Part shown: piece by piece, positions 47,807 through 59,273 of the stretch
Layout: each line of letters begins with the position of its first letter
How positions within the stretch are numbered: position 1 is the first letter of the stretch
NCBI RefSeq assembly: GCF_039888675.1
Contig: NZ_JBDQQR010000002.1
Coordinates: 596,001-660,000, forward strand
Length of the DNA: 64,000 nt
Direction of reading: 5' to 3'
Source of the DNA: Mesorhizobium sp. CAU 1732
GTDB taxonomy: Bacteria > Pseudomonadota > Alphaproteobacteria > Rhizobiales > Rhizobiaceae
Notes under the pieces: generated by a model
What the model was told of the DNA's origin: nothing
What the model saw: only the letters and a program-made list of their open reading frames with translations
The model's database searches: none
Position numbers and translations under genes: made by a program

Positions 47807-49121
47807 GTTGTCGCTTCTGTTTGCCGGCGCCCTGATGGGCGCATCCGCGATGAGCCTCGTCTATGGTTCCGCGGGATCGCCGGCAATCGCGGCGGGTTCG
47901 GAAACCTATCGCCAACTGGCGATCTTCGGCGACATCTTCGAGCGCGTGCGGGCACAATATGTGACACCGCCGGAAGAGAAGAAGCTGGTTGAGAGCGCCA
48001 TCAACGGCATGCTCACCTCGCTCGATCCGCACTCCTCCTATCTCAACCCGGATGCCGCCAAGGACATGCGTGTCCAGACGCGTGGTGAATTCGGCGGCCT
48101 CGGCATCGAAGTCTCGATGGAAAACGAGCTGGTGAAGGTCATCGCGCCGATCGAAGGCACGCCGGCCGAGCGCGCCGGTGTTCTGTCGGGCGACCTGATC
48201 GCCGAAATCGACGGCGAGGAAATCCGCGGCATGACGTTGTCCGACGCGGTCGACAAGATGCGCGGCGCGGTCAACACACCGATCGAGCTGACCATCCTGC
48301 GCGAAGGCGCGACACAGCCGATCAAGCTGACGATCGTTCGCGACGTCATCAAGGTGAAGGCCGTGCGCCATCGCGTCGAAGAGGATATCGGCTACCTCAA
48401 GATCAATTCCTTCACGGAAAAGACGCTCGACGACCTCGAGGCGGCGATCGCCGACATCAAGAAGAACATCCCGGACGACAAGCTCAAGGGCTACGTTCTC
48501 GACCTTCGCCTCAACCCCGGCGGTCTGCTGGACCAGGCGGTGAGCGTGTCCGACGCGTTCCTCGACCGTGGCGAGATCGTCTCGACCCGTGGGCGCGATC
48601 CGAAGAACATCACGCGCTTCGACTCGCGTCCCGGCGATACGATCGACGGCAAGCCGGTTATTGTCCTGATCAATGGCGGGTCCGCCAGTGCGTCCGAGAT
48701 CGTGGCCGGTGCGCTTCAGGATCATCGTCGTGCGACGGTTCTGGGCACGCAGTCCTTCGGCAAGGGATCGGTGCAGACTATTATCCCGCTCGCCGAGAAC
48801 GGCGCGCTTCGCCTGACGACCGCGCTCTACTACACGCCGGCCGGCACATCGATCCAGGGCAAGGGCATCACGCCCGACATCAAGGTCGATCAGCCGCTTC
48901 CGGAAGACCTGCTCGGCCAGGATGTCTCGCGCGGCGAGTCCGACCTGCGCGGCCACATCAAGGGCAACCAGGAAGATGAGGCCGGCTCGGGTTCGGTCGC
49001 CTACGTTCCGCCGGATCCCAAGGATGACGTCCAGTTGAACTACGCGTTCGAATTGCTGCGTGGCACGAAGACGGACGCGGCCTTTCCCCCCAACCCCGAC
49101 CGGGCCGTCCTGAACCAGTAA
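47796..49121 (+). CDS. ctpA: C-terminal processing peptidase, S41 family
   Basis: 441 residues from ATG 47796. A signal anchor (~4-32) is followed by an N-terminal helical part, a PDZ domain (~95-175, RGEFGGLGIEVSMENELVKVIAPIEGTPAERAGV) and the S41 core with the catalytic Ser in INGGSASASEIVAGAL and Lys in GTQSFGKGSVQ. It trims periplasmic proteins and often envelope hydrolases. The start lies inside the envC 3' end, so the two are coupled. A longer upstream frame is only overlap. Confidence 0.94.
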   Translation: MIRKLSLLFAGALMGASAMSLVYGSAGSPAIAAGSETYRQLAIFGDIFERVRAQYVTPPEEKKLVESAINGMLTSLDPHSSYLNPDAAKDMRVQTRGEFGGLGIEVSMENELVKVIAPIEGTPAERAGVLSGDLIAEIDGEEIRGMTLSDAVDKMRGAVNTPIELTILREGATQPIKLTIVRDVIKVKAVRHRVEEDIGYLKINSFTEKTLDDLEAAIADIKKNIPDDKLKGYVLDLRLNPGGLLDQAVSVSDAFLDRGEIVSTRGRDPKNITRFDSRPGDTIDGKPVIVLINGGSASASEIVAGALQDHRRATVLGTQSFGKGSVQTIIPLAENGALRLTTALYYTPAGTSIQGKGITPDIKVDQPLPEDLLGQDVSRGESDLRGHIKGNQEDEAGSGSVAYVPPDPKDDVQLNYAFELLRGTKTDAAFPPNPDRAVLNQ

Positions 49122-49130
49122 AGCGTTCGC

Positions 49131-49152
49131 GTTCCGGCATCGGGGCCGGAAC
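49131..49152 (+). terminator. Hairpin after ctpA
   Basis: GTTCCGGC (49131-49138), loop ATCGGG, GCCGGAAC (49145-49152): a perfect 8-bp stem 10 bp after the ctpA stop. The T-run is poor (GTAGTTT), so termination is probably weak. The rest of the 110-bp gap shows nothing clear. Confidence 0.5.
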
Positions 49153-49232
49153 CGTAGTTTACCCGCGTCGGCGTTCTCTCATCGAGCGCCGGCGCGGATT
49201 CACGAATCGCCCACCCGACGGCCTGAACGCGG

Positions 49233-50423
49233 TTGCCGCTCGTGAGCAAGAACCCCCTCGACAAGGACATCGATCGCCCGCTGGGGCTCGGCGCGCGAAA
49301 GCCGGATCGGCAGGGCCCGCATTTGCCGCGCCGGGGCCAGGTGGTGCTGGCGATGGCGGGGCTCTGCATCGTTGCGGTCGCCGGTTTCGTGGCCTTCGAC
49401 AAGCAACCGCTGCGCACGCCGCCGCAAGTGGTCGTCTCGACGCCTGACGCAGCATCCGCGCCGACCGAAAGCGCTCTGCCGCCGGCACGCACAAGCACAT
49501 CGGCCTATCCCGAGCGGACGGACAACACCGGTCCCTCGATCATCAAGGTCGAACAGGGCGACGCGCCCGCGAGCAGCGTCATCATCGTGCGCGATCCGTC
49601 GTCCCTCGGCCAGGATCTGCGCGTCGCGCACCTGCCGGACCGCGCGCTGATCGAAGACAGCGAGGGTGGACCGCTTCCGGTCCGCGCCGCCGACGGACGC
49701 CGTCCTTTCGACGTCTATGCAAGGCCGTGGTCGGGCACGCGCGGCGCGCGCGTCGCGATCGTCATCGGCGGCCTCGGCGTCTCTCAGACAGGCACACAGA
49801 CCGCGATTTCGCGGTTGCCGCCGGAGGTGACGCTCGCTTTCGCCTCCGGAGGCAACAGCCTCGACCGCTGGATGCAATCGGCGCGGCAGGCCGGCCACGA
49901 GATCGTCATGCAGGTGCCGCTCGAACCGTTCGACTATCCGCAGGTCGATCCGGGCCGCAACACGCTGACGGTCGACGCGCAACCGGCGGAAAACCGCGAC
50001 CGGCTCTATTGGGCCTTGTCGCGCATCACCAACTATACCGGCGTCATGAACTACATGGGCGCGCGTTTCGTCACCGACGACGCGGCGATGCAGCCCTTCT
50101 TCACGGAGCTCGCCAAGCGCGGCCTGATGTACCTCGACGACGGCTCGTCCGCGCGCAGCATCGCGCCGGACATGGCGGCGAAGACCGGCCTTCCCTATGC
50201 GGCCGCTGACATGGCGATCGATACGGAGCGCGAGCGCGGCGCGATCCTGAAGAAGCTGGACGATCTGGAGCGCACCGCACGCGCCAAGGGGTTCGCGGTC
50301 GGAACCGGCTCCGCCTTCGACGTCACCGTCGATGCGGTCGCGACATGGATCCAGGAAGCCAAGCGCCGCGGCATCGAGATCGTGCCGATCTCCGCCATTG
50401 CAACCGACCCCGAGAAAGGCTGA
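49233..50423 (+). CDS. Divergent polysaccharide deacetylase family protein (YibQ-like)
   Basis: Up to 396 residues. One membrane helix (~38-55) follows a basic cytoplasmic start, then a Pro/Ser/Thr-rich stretch and a C-terminal divergent deacetylase barrel (~170-395): VAIVIGGLGVSQTGTQTAISRLPPEVTLAF, VMQVPLEPFDYP, MNYMGARFVTDDAAMQPF, GLMYLDDGSSA. It is probably periplasmic and acts on envelope glycans, but the catalytic state is unclear. Starts are TTG 49233 or GTG 49242. It is a usual neighbour of ctpA and rppH. Confidence 0.88.
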   Translation: MPLVSKNPLDKDIDRPLGLGARKPDRQGPHLPRRGQVVLAMAGLCIVAVAGFVAFDKQPLRTPPQVVVSTPDAASAPTESALPPARTSTSAYPERTDNTGPSIIKVEQGDAPASSVIIVRDPSSLGQDLRVAHLPDRALIEDSEGGPLPVRAADGRRPFDVYARPWSGTRGARVAIVIGGLGVSQTGTQTAISRLPPEVTLAFASGGNSLDRWMQSARQAGHEIVMQVPLEPFDYPQVDPGRNTLTVDAQPAENRDRLYWALSRITNYTGVMNYMGARFVTDDAAMQPFFTELAKRGLMYLDDGSSARSIAPDMAAKTGLPYAAADMAIDTERERGAILKKLDDLERTARAKGFAVGTGSAFDVTVDAVATWIQEAKRRGIEIVPISAIATDPEKG

Positions 50424-50426
50424 TCC

Positions 50427-50951
50427 ATGGCGAAGACCAACAAGCCGGTCGATCCCGAGACGCTGCCCTATCGCCCCTGCGTGGGCGTGATGATCCTCAA
50501 CGCCGACGGTCTCGTCTGGGTCGGGCGCCGCACGCCCGACGACAAGAGCGAGATGGCCGACGAAACCTATCTCTGGCAAATGCCGCAGGGTGGCATCGAC
50601 AAGGGCGAGGAGCCGCTTGAGGCTGCCAGACGCGAGCTCTTCGAGGAGACCGGCATCGAGAGCGCCGCGTTGCTTGCCGAGACGCCCGGTTGGGTGAATT
50701 ACGACCTGCCCGCCGAAAGGGTCGGCACAGCCTGGAAGGGCAGATATCGCGGCCAGACGCAAAAGTGGTTCGCCTTCCGCTTCCATGGCGACGAGAGCGA
50801 GATCCGCATCAACCCGCCGCCCGGCGGCCACGAGGCCGAGTTCGAGGCGTGGGCATGGCGTCGCATGGAGGACCTGCCGGGCCTGATCGTTCCCTTCAAG
50901 CGCAAGGTCTATGAAGAAGTCGTCGCCGCCTTCCGCCATCTGGTGGAGTAG
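50427..50951 (+). CDS. rppH: RNA pyrophosphohydrolase
   Basis: 174 residues, Nudix hydrolase. It begins [23 protein letters not shown]; the Nudix box is [23 protein letters not shown] near residue 55. [25 protein letters not shown] at the end matches RppH. It removes pyrophosphate from mRNA 5' ends, priming decay. It lies 3 bp after the deacetylase gene. Confidence 0.95.
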   Translation: MAKTNKPVDPETLPYRPCVGVMILNADGLVWVGRRTPDDKSEMADETYLWQMPQGGIDKGEEPLEAARRELFEETGIESAALLAETPGWVNYDLPAERVGTAWKGRYRGQTQKWFAFRFHGDESEIRINPPPGGHEAEFEAWAWRRMEDLPGLIVPFKRKVYEEVVAAFRHLVE

Positions 50952-50965
50952 GCGGCGAGCCTCAC

Positions 50966-51979
50966 TTAGTCGTCATCAGCGGGCTCGATGACCTGCCCCT
51001 GTTGCGGCTCGCCGCGCTCCACGGCCTCGCCATCGGCGACGTAGCGATTGAAGAAGGCCGGCAACCCCTCGCCCTTGGTGAGATCCGGCGTATTCTGCAT
51101 GTGAACGTGCAGATGGGGCTCAGAGGTGTTGCCGCTGTTTCCGCAGGTGCCGATCTGCTGGCCGCTTTCCACCGTATCCCCGACCTTTACCTCGACGCTT
51201 CCCTGCTTGAGGTGCGCGAGGAACAGATACTCGTCATTGCCGAGATCGAGCACGACGTGGTTGCCGGCAGGCTTTTCGGGGTCCATCTCGCCGATCGGCT
51301 GGTCGGGAAGCGCATTTTCCGCAGCGACCACCGCGCCTCTGGCTGGCGCCAAGATCGGCCGGTCCCAGCAATGATAATCCTCCAGAACCAGCCCCTCGCC
51401 CTTGTGGGTGGAGCCATCCAACTGGATCAGGAAGTCGGAGGCGAAACGCTGCTCGCTCACGACCGCGTGGTAGTTCAGATTCGGCGTGCGACCGCCCCAG
51501 ACGACCGTCCAGCGGCCCTCGAACGGGAGGCGCAGATCGGCCTTCGTCTCATAGTCGAGGAAACGCGATTCGGCTGCGTCCTGCGCCGGGCGTACGAAGA
51601 AGCCGTAGATGCGGTCTTCCTCGTCGAGCGCGAATTGCGTGATAACCGGGGTCTCGGTGTTCTCGTGCTGCGCTGTGCGCAGGTAGATGCGCAACCCGCC
51701 CTGCTCGTCCGAGGTTTCGGACAGAACGCTCGTCTCTTCGCCGACCTGCGCCGCCAGCGTTTCATGAACATCGGCCAGCGATTGCGGCGACTGCAGCGCC
51801 GTCTTCATCTCGTCGGACATGCGCTCCCACAGTTCGTCGAAACTGCCCTTTTGAAACTGCTCGGTATAGCCACGGCCCGCTTCGAGCGTCGCATCGTCGG
51901 CATAAGCTGCGGTGGTGAGCCAGATCGCGGATGCCGCTGCCAGGACTCCTCGCCGCGTAGCCGCTCTCAAACCAGTCAT
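50966..51979 (-). CDS. M23 family metallopeptidase
   Basis: 337 residues. An Arg-Arg leader (AATRRGVLAAASAIWLTTAAYA) precedes an N-terminal DUF3887-like domain (~25-125) and a C-terminal LytM domain (~150-300). Zinc ligands are intact: NYHAVVSEQRFASDFLI and EPHLHVHMQNTPD. It is therefore probably an active periplasmic endopeptidase, unlike the EnvC homologue above. ATG 51979 has GGAG six bases upstream; ATGs at 51985 and 51991 are possible. Convergent with rppH. Confidence 0.88.
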   Translation of the reverse strand: MTGLRAATRRGVLAAASAIWLTTAAYADDATLEAGRGYTEQFQKGSFDELWERMSDEMKTALQSPQSLADVHETLAAQVGEETSVLSETSDEQGGLRIYLRTAQHENTETPVITQFALDEEDRIYGFFVRPAQDAAESRFLDYETKADLRLPFEGRWTVVWGGRTPNLNYHAVVSEQRFASDFLIQLDGSTHKGEGLVLEDYHCWDRPILAPARGAVVAAENALPDQPIGEMDPEKPAGNHVVLDLGNDEYLFLAHLKQGSVEVKVGDTVESGQQIGTCGNSGNTSEPHLHVHMQNTPDLTKGEGLPAFFNRYVADGEAVERGEPQQGQVIEPADDD

Positions 51980-52100
51980 GTCCATCTCCATGTTCGCGCG
52001 CCCCTGTCCCGAACGGGCACGCTACGCGATGGTTTCAGGGAAAATGTGGCTGTACGCCAATCGCCGATCGGCTTTTGCGCGTTCGGGAGCCCAAACGCGA

Positions 52101-52122
52101 AAGGCCGGCTTGCGCCGGCCTT
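52101..52122 (-). terminator. Terminator of the ATP synthase operon
   Basis: Perfect 9-bp stem AAGGCCGGC (52101-52109), loop TTGC, GCCGGCCTT (52114-52122), 30 bp downstream of the atpC stop. On the minus strand the stem ends in TTTCGCGTTT, a modest U-rich tail. Confidence 0.75.
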
Positions 52123-52152
52123 CATCAAAACGTGCGGGTCCGAAAAGGGCTC

Positions 52153-52548
52153 TCAGACGGCGTCCTGCAGGGTCGCAAGCTGAGCCAGGAACTGCTCGGC
52201 CTTGGTGCGGGTCGCGTCGTCCTGCGCGTCGTTCACGTCCTCCTTGGCGTCCTGGATACGGCGCGAAAGCTCGTCGCGGTCGATGTCCTTCACGCGGGTC
52301 GCGGATTCCGCCAGAAGCGTGCAGCCCGACGGCAGGATGTCGGCAAAGCCGCCGAACACCACATAGCGCTCCTCGGAGCCCGACGCGGCCTTCACCGTCA
52401 CGACACCCGGCTTGATGGTGGTCATCACCGGCGCATGGTTTGCCATGACCGTCATCTCGCCTTCCGTAGCCGGAATGATCACGGACTCGACCTCTTCCGA
52501 GACCAGAAGCCGCTCAGGCGAAACGAGATCGAATTTGAAACTGGCCAT
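52153..52548 (-). CDS. atpC: ATP synthase F1 subunit epsilon
   Basis: 131 residues. It starts FKFDLVSPERLLVSEEVESVIIPATEGEMTVMANHAPVMT, then RYVVFGGFADILPSGCTLLAESA, and a C-terminal helical hairpin. It couples rotor rotation to F1 and can inhibit ATP hydrolysis. The start overlaps the stop of the small Cys-rich gene by one base (TGATG). Confidence 0.96.
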   Translation of the reverse strand: MASFKFDLVSPERLLVSEEVESVIIPATEGEMTVMANHAPVMTTIKPGVVTVKAASGSEERYVVFGGFADILPSGCTLLAESATRVKDIDRDELSRRIQDAKEDVNDAQDDATRTKAEQFLAQLATLQDAV

Positions 52549-52787
52549 CAGTGACCGACCTTCCCAGCTATCTTACCGGCGTCCTGCAACTGCGTTCCGC
52601 AGAACGGGCAGAACAGGACCGCGTGGTCCATGAAAGCGAAGCCTTCATCCGTCTCGATCGTCCCGACGGTGAGCATCAGCACACCGTCGTCGTTCACGAA
52701 AAGCGAAGGCGACGCTTCCTCCGGCAAGCCCGCCGTCACGTCCTCAAAGTCCGCGCAGCAGAAGTCCTCGCCGGAGTCTTCATCCAT
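52548..52787 (-). CDS. Small CPxCG (zinc-ribbon-like) protein between atpD and atpC
   Basis: 79 residues, very acidic N-terminal half. Cysteines at 10 and 11 (DFCCADF) and 60 and 63 (LFCPFCGTQL) could bind one metal ion. I do not recognise a named family. Its start lies 2 bp after the atpD stop and its stop overlaps the atpC start by one base, so it is translated within the ATP synthase operon. The standard order is atpH-A-G-D-C with no gene here. Function unknown; a role in F1 assembly, redox sensing or regulation is only a guess. Confidence 0.75.
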   Translation of the reverse strand: MDEDSGEDFCCADFEDVTAGLPEEASPSLFVNDDGVLMLTVGTIETDEGFAFMDHAVLFCPFCGTQLQDAGKIAGKVGH

Positions 52788-52789
52788 CG

Positions 52790-54439
<1,650 letters not shown>

Positions 54440-54470
54440 TCAGGGTCTGCGCCCTGCCGCCTCCCGACGA

Positions 54471-55349
54471 CTAGAGCGCCTCGGCGCCCGAAATGATCTC
54501 GATCAGTTCCTTGGTAATCTGCGCCTGGCGCTGACGGTTGTAGGTGATCGAGAGCTTGTTGATCATGTCGCCGGCATTGCGCGTGGCGTTGTCCATCGCG
54601 GTCATCTTCGCGCCCATCTCGCCGGCAGCGTTTTCGAGCAACGCCCGGAAAATCTGCACCGAAATGTTGCGCGGAATCAGGTCGGCGAGGATTTCGCCCG
54701 CATCCGGCTCGTATTCGTAGACCGCACCCGCACCGCTGGTCTCCTCGACCGCCGCAGGGGCTGCCGCCGGAATGATCTGCTGCGCGGTCGGGATCTGCGA
54801 GATCACCGACTTGAACTGCGAGAAGAACAGCGTCGCGACGTCGAACTCGCCCTGATTGAAGAGCGAGATCACCTTGCGCGAAACGGCGTCGGCATGAACG
54901 AAGCCGACCTGCTTGGCATCACGAAGCTCGACGCGATCGATGATCTTGTCGGCGAAGTCACGGCGAAGGATGTCGTAGCCCTTCTTGCCGACCGTGATGA
55001 TCTTCACCGTCTTGCCCTGCGACAGAAGGCGACGCGTATGCTCGCGGGCCAGACGTGCGATCTGGCTGTTGAAGCCGCCGCACAGGCCGCGCTCGGCGGT
55101 GGCGACGATCAGCAGGTGCACGTCGTCCTTGCCCGTGCCGGCCATCAGCGCGGGCGCGTCCGCGCCTTCGACTGCCTGGCCGATATTGGCGAGCACCGCT
55201 GCCATGCGCTCCGAATAGGGGCGCGCGGCTTCGGCTGCTTCCTGCGCGCGACGCAGCTTCGCCGCGGCGACCATCTGCATCGCCTTGGTGATCTTCTGCG
55301 TCGCCTTCACGGAGGCGATGCGATTGCGAAGGTCTTTCAGTGAAGCCAT
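54471..55349 (-). CDS. atpG: ATP synthase F1 subunit gamma
   Basis: 292 residues. N-terminal [36 protein letters not shown] and C-terminal [41 protein letters not shown] are the coiled-coil shaft signatures. It is the central rotor of F1. The 76-bp gap to atpD contains no separate gene. Confidence 0.97.
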   Translation of the reverse strand: MASLKDLRNRIASVKATQKITKAMQMVAAAKLRRAQEAAEAARPYSERMAAVLANIGQAVEGADAPALMAGTGKDDVHLLIVATAERGLCGGFNSQIARLAREHTRRLLSQGKTVKIITVGKKGYDILRRDFADKIIDRVELRDAKQVGFVHADAVSRKVISLFNQGEFDVATLFFSQFKSVISQIPTAQQIIPAAAPAAVEETSGAGAVYEYEPDAGEILADLIPRNISVQIFRALLENAAGEMGAKMTAMDNATRNAGDMINKLSITYNRQRQAQITKELIEIISGAEAL

Positions 55350-55381
55350 GCGGCTACCCTAACTCCAGTATCCGGCACGCC

Positions 55382-57471
<2,090 letters not shown>

Positions 57472-57709
57472 GGACCGTCTTTTCTCTCTGCCTGACAGGC
57501 CGCAAGATTTACCGCTGGAGCGTCAAACTCTGGCTAAATCTTTGACCTTGTTGAAGTTTACCAACCGGAAGATGGGCAAGCCATATCGTTCCGGCCTAAA
57601 GTCGATTGCCGTCTAGCACAGGCTTTCCTGCCTCGCAACACGCGGTGAGGCAAGGATTCGCGGCAGTTTTGTCGCAGCCGGGCAATGCCCGCGCCGCCTG
57701 CCCCCGGAA

Positions 57710-58105
57710 TCAGGCCACCAGACCGAGCGCGTAGCCGAGCGCCAGCCCCGCCAGGACGATTTCCAGGATCAGCGAGAGCCAGTTGTAGATGCCGTTTCCA
57801 TTATCGGAGAGCATCGAAATGATCCGGCCGAAGGCGGTCAGCCCCCAGCACAGCCCGAGTGCCAGATAGAGCAGCGGCTGCGCCAGCAGGATACAGGCGA
57901 GACCGGTGCCGAGGTAGAACCCGGCCATCGTCGCCCGCGCCTCGGACACGGCCTCCGGATGATCCGCCGTCGTCTGCAGCCGCATCACCCGCAACGCGAT
58001 CCTGGGTGCGAACAGCATCATCAGGCCGAAGATGATGGTGATGACGGCGGACGACCAGGCCAGCCATTCTCCCTGGCTCATCGGCCACGGAAACGCGAAT
58101 TCCAT
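57710..58105 (-). CDS. Four-helix membrane protein (DUF4345-like)
   Basis: 131 residues. Four membrane helices (~15-36, ~62-82, ~85-101, ~108-129) with LQTTADHPEAVSEARATMAGFYLGTGLACILLAQPLLYLALG and GRIISMLSDNG. It resembles the DUF4345-type rhizobial proteins, some of which are annotated as phage-infection-related in Agrobacterium. I recall that name only and cannot verify it. GAGGGG lies seven bases before the ATG. The 238-bp gap to atpH shows nothing else. Confidence 0.78.
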   Translation of the reverse strand: MEFAFPWPMSQGEWLAWSSAVITIIFGLMMLFAPRIALRVMRLQTTADHPEAVSEARATMAGFYLGTGLACILLAQPLLYLALGLCWGLTAFGRIISMLSDNGNGIYNWLSLILEIVLAGLALGYALGLVA

Positions 58106-58197
58106 GCTAATCCCCTCGAAGATCGATCTGCTTCGCGTCCATCTTAGATCATCACGCCGAACTGTGGGAGCGGGATTTCAAGTCCGCGCGCACCTTG

Positions 58198-58893
58198 TCA
58201 GGCAAGTGCGGCCTCGAAGGCTGCCTCGGCATGGATGCGGGTCGTGTCGAAGGCCGGCAGGTCGATGTCCTCCTGCCCGATCAGCATGGTGATTTCAGTG
58301 CATCCCATGATCACGCCGTCGATCCCGTCATCACGGCGCATGCGCTCGATCTCCGCCAGATAGGCCGCCTTGGATGGCGCGCTGACGATGCCTTGGCAAA
58401 GCTCGTCATAAATGACGCGGTGGACCATGGCGCGGCCTGCCGCGTCAGGCACCACCGCATCCAAGCCGTGACGCGCTGACAGCCGGCCCTTGTAGAAATC
58501 TTCTTCCATGGTGAATCGCGTCGCAAGGAGAGCCGGCCTTCGCGAGCCCGCACGCGTCACCGCTGCAGCGGTCGCGTCCGCTATGTGGATCAGGGGTATC
58601 GAGATCGCCGCCTGCACTTGATCGGCAACCAGATGCATCGTGTTCGTGGCGATCACCATGACGCCAGCGCCCGCATCTTCAAGCCTTCGCGCCGCCTCCG
58701 TGAGGATCGCGCCGGCTCCGTCCCAGTCGCCCGCGTGCTGCCGGTCCGCGATTTCGGCGAAATCGAAGGACCGGATCAGCAGGCTCGCCGAATGCAGGCC
58801 GCCCAGCCGCTCGCGCGCCATCTCGTTGAGATGGCGATAGTAGATCGCGGTCGATTCCCAGCTCATGCCGCCGAGCAGCCCGATCGTCTTCAT
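58198..58893 (-). CDS. Aspartate/glutamate racemase family protein (YgeA-like)
   Basis: 231 residues from ATG 58893. GLLGGMSWESTAIYYRHLNE at the start; catalytic pair Thr83 in ATNTMHLVADQV and Cys198 in VIMGCTEITML. The Thr/Cys combination, instead of two Cys, is that of E. coli YgeA, a racemase acting on L-amino acids such as glutamate or homoserine. It overlaps the ASCH gene by four bases. The longer frame to 59115 is only overlap. Confidence 0.9.
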   Translation of the reverse strand: MKTIGLLGGMSWESTAIYYRHLNEMARERLGGLHSASLLIRSFDFAEIADRQHAGDWDGAGAILTEAARRLEDAGAGVMVIATNTMHLVADQVQAAISIPLIHIADATAAAVTRAGSRRPALLATRFTMEEDFYKGRLSARHGLDAVVPDAAGRAMVHRVIYDELCQGIVSAPSKAAYLAEIERMRRDDGIDGVIMGCTEITMLIGQEDIDLPAFDTTRIHAEAAFEAALA

Positions 58894-59273
58894 GGTCGTC
58901 CTTCCGCTGGCGCGCCCTGTACAGCCGGGAAATCGCCCCGTAGCCGGGTCTCGTCCGGCGTGAGATGCTCCACGATCTCCACGGCATCGTCGAGCGTTAT
59001 CGCCGGATAATGCTCGCGCATGCCGTCGAGCATCACGCCGTCGGGCCAGTCCCTTTCGCGGCCGAGATAGGCGGCCGCATCCCTCAGCGGCATCGTCGTC
59101 ACCGCAATCACCCACACCAGCGCCGTCCGCTCGGGCGCGCCATCGCAGACATAGAGCATGTAGCCGGGCTCGATCGGCTCTTCGCGCCAGCGGATGGTCG
59201 ATTGCTTCTCGCCATTCACGATCTCAGGAAACAGGCGCGGTACGACGCCGAGCGACTGCATCATCTGCGTCAC
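58890..59273 (-). CDS. ASCH domain-containing protein
   Basis: 127 residues from GTG 59273 (or ATG 59264). ASCH fold (PUA-like): MMQSLGVVPRLFPEIVNGEKQSTIRWREEPIEPGYMLYVCDG with the conserved Gly-x-Lys-x-x-x-Arg pattern, and VWVIAVTTMPLRDAAAYLG. ASCH proteins often bind RNA or modified nucleosides; some are N4-acetylcytidine amidohydrolases. It overlaps priA by GTGA upstream and the racemase gene by ATGA downstream, forming a compact operon. Confidence 0.88.
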   Translation of the reverse strand: MTQMMQSLGVVPRLFPEIVNGEKQSTIRWREEPIEPGYMLYVCDGAPERTALVWVIAVTTMPLRDAAAYLGRERDWPDGVMLDGMREHYPAITLDDAVEIVEHLTPDETRLRGDFPAVQGAPAEGRP

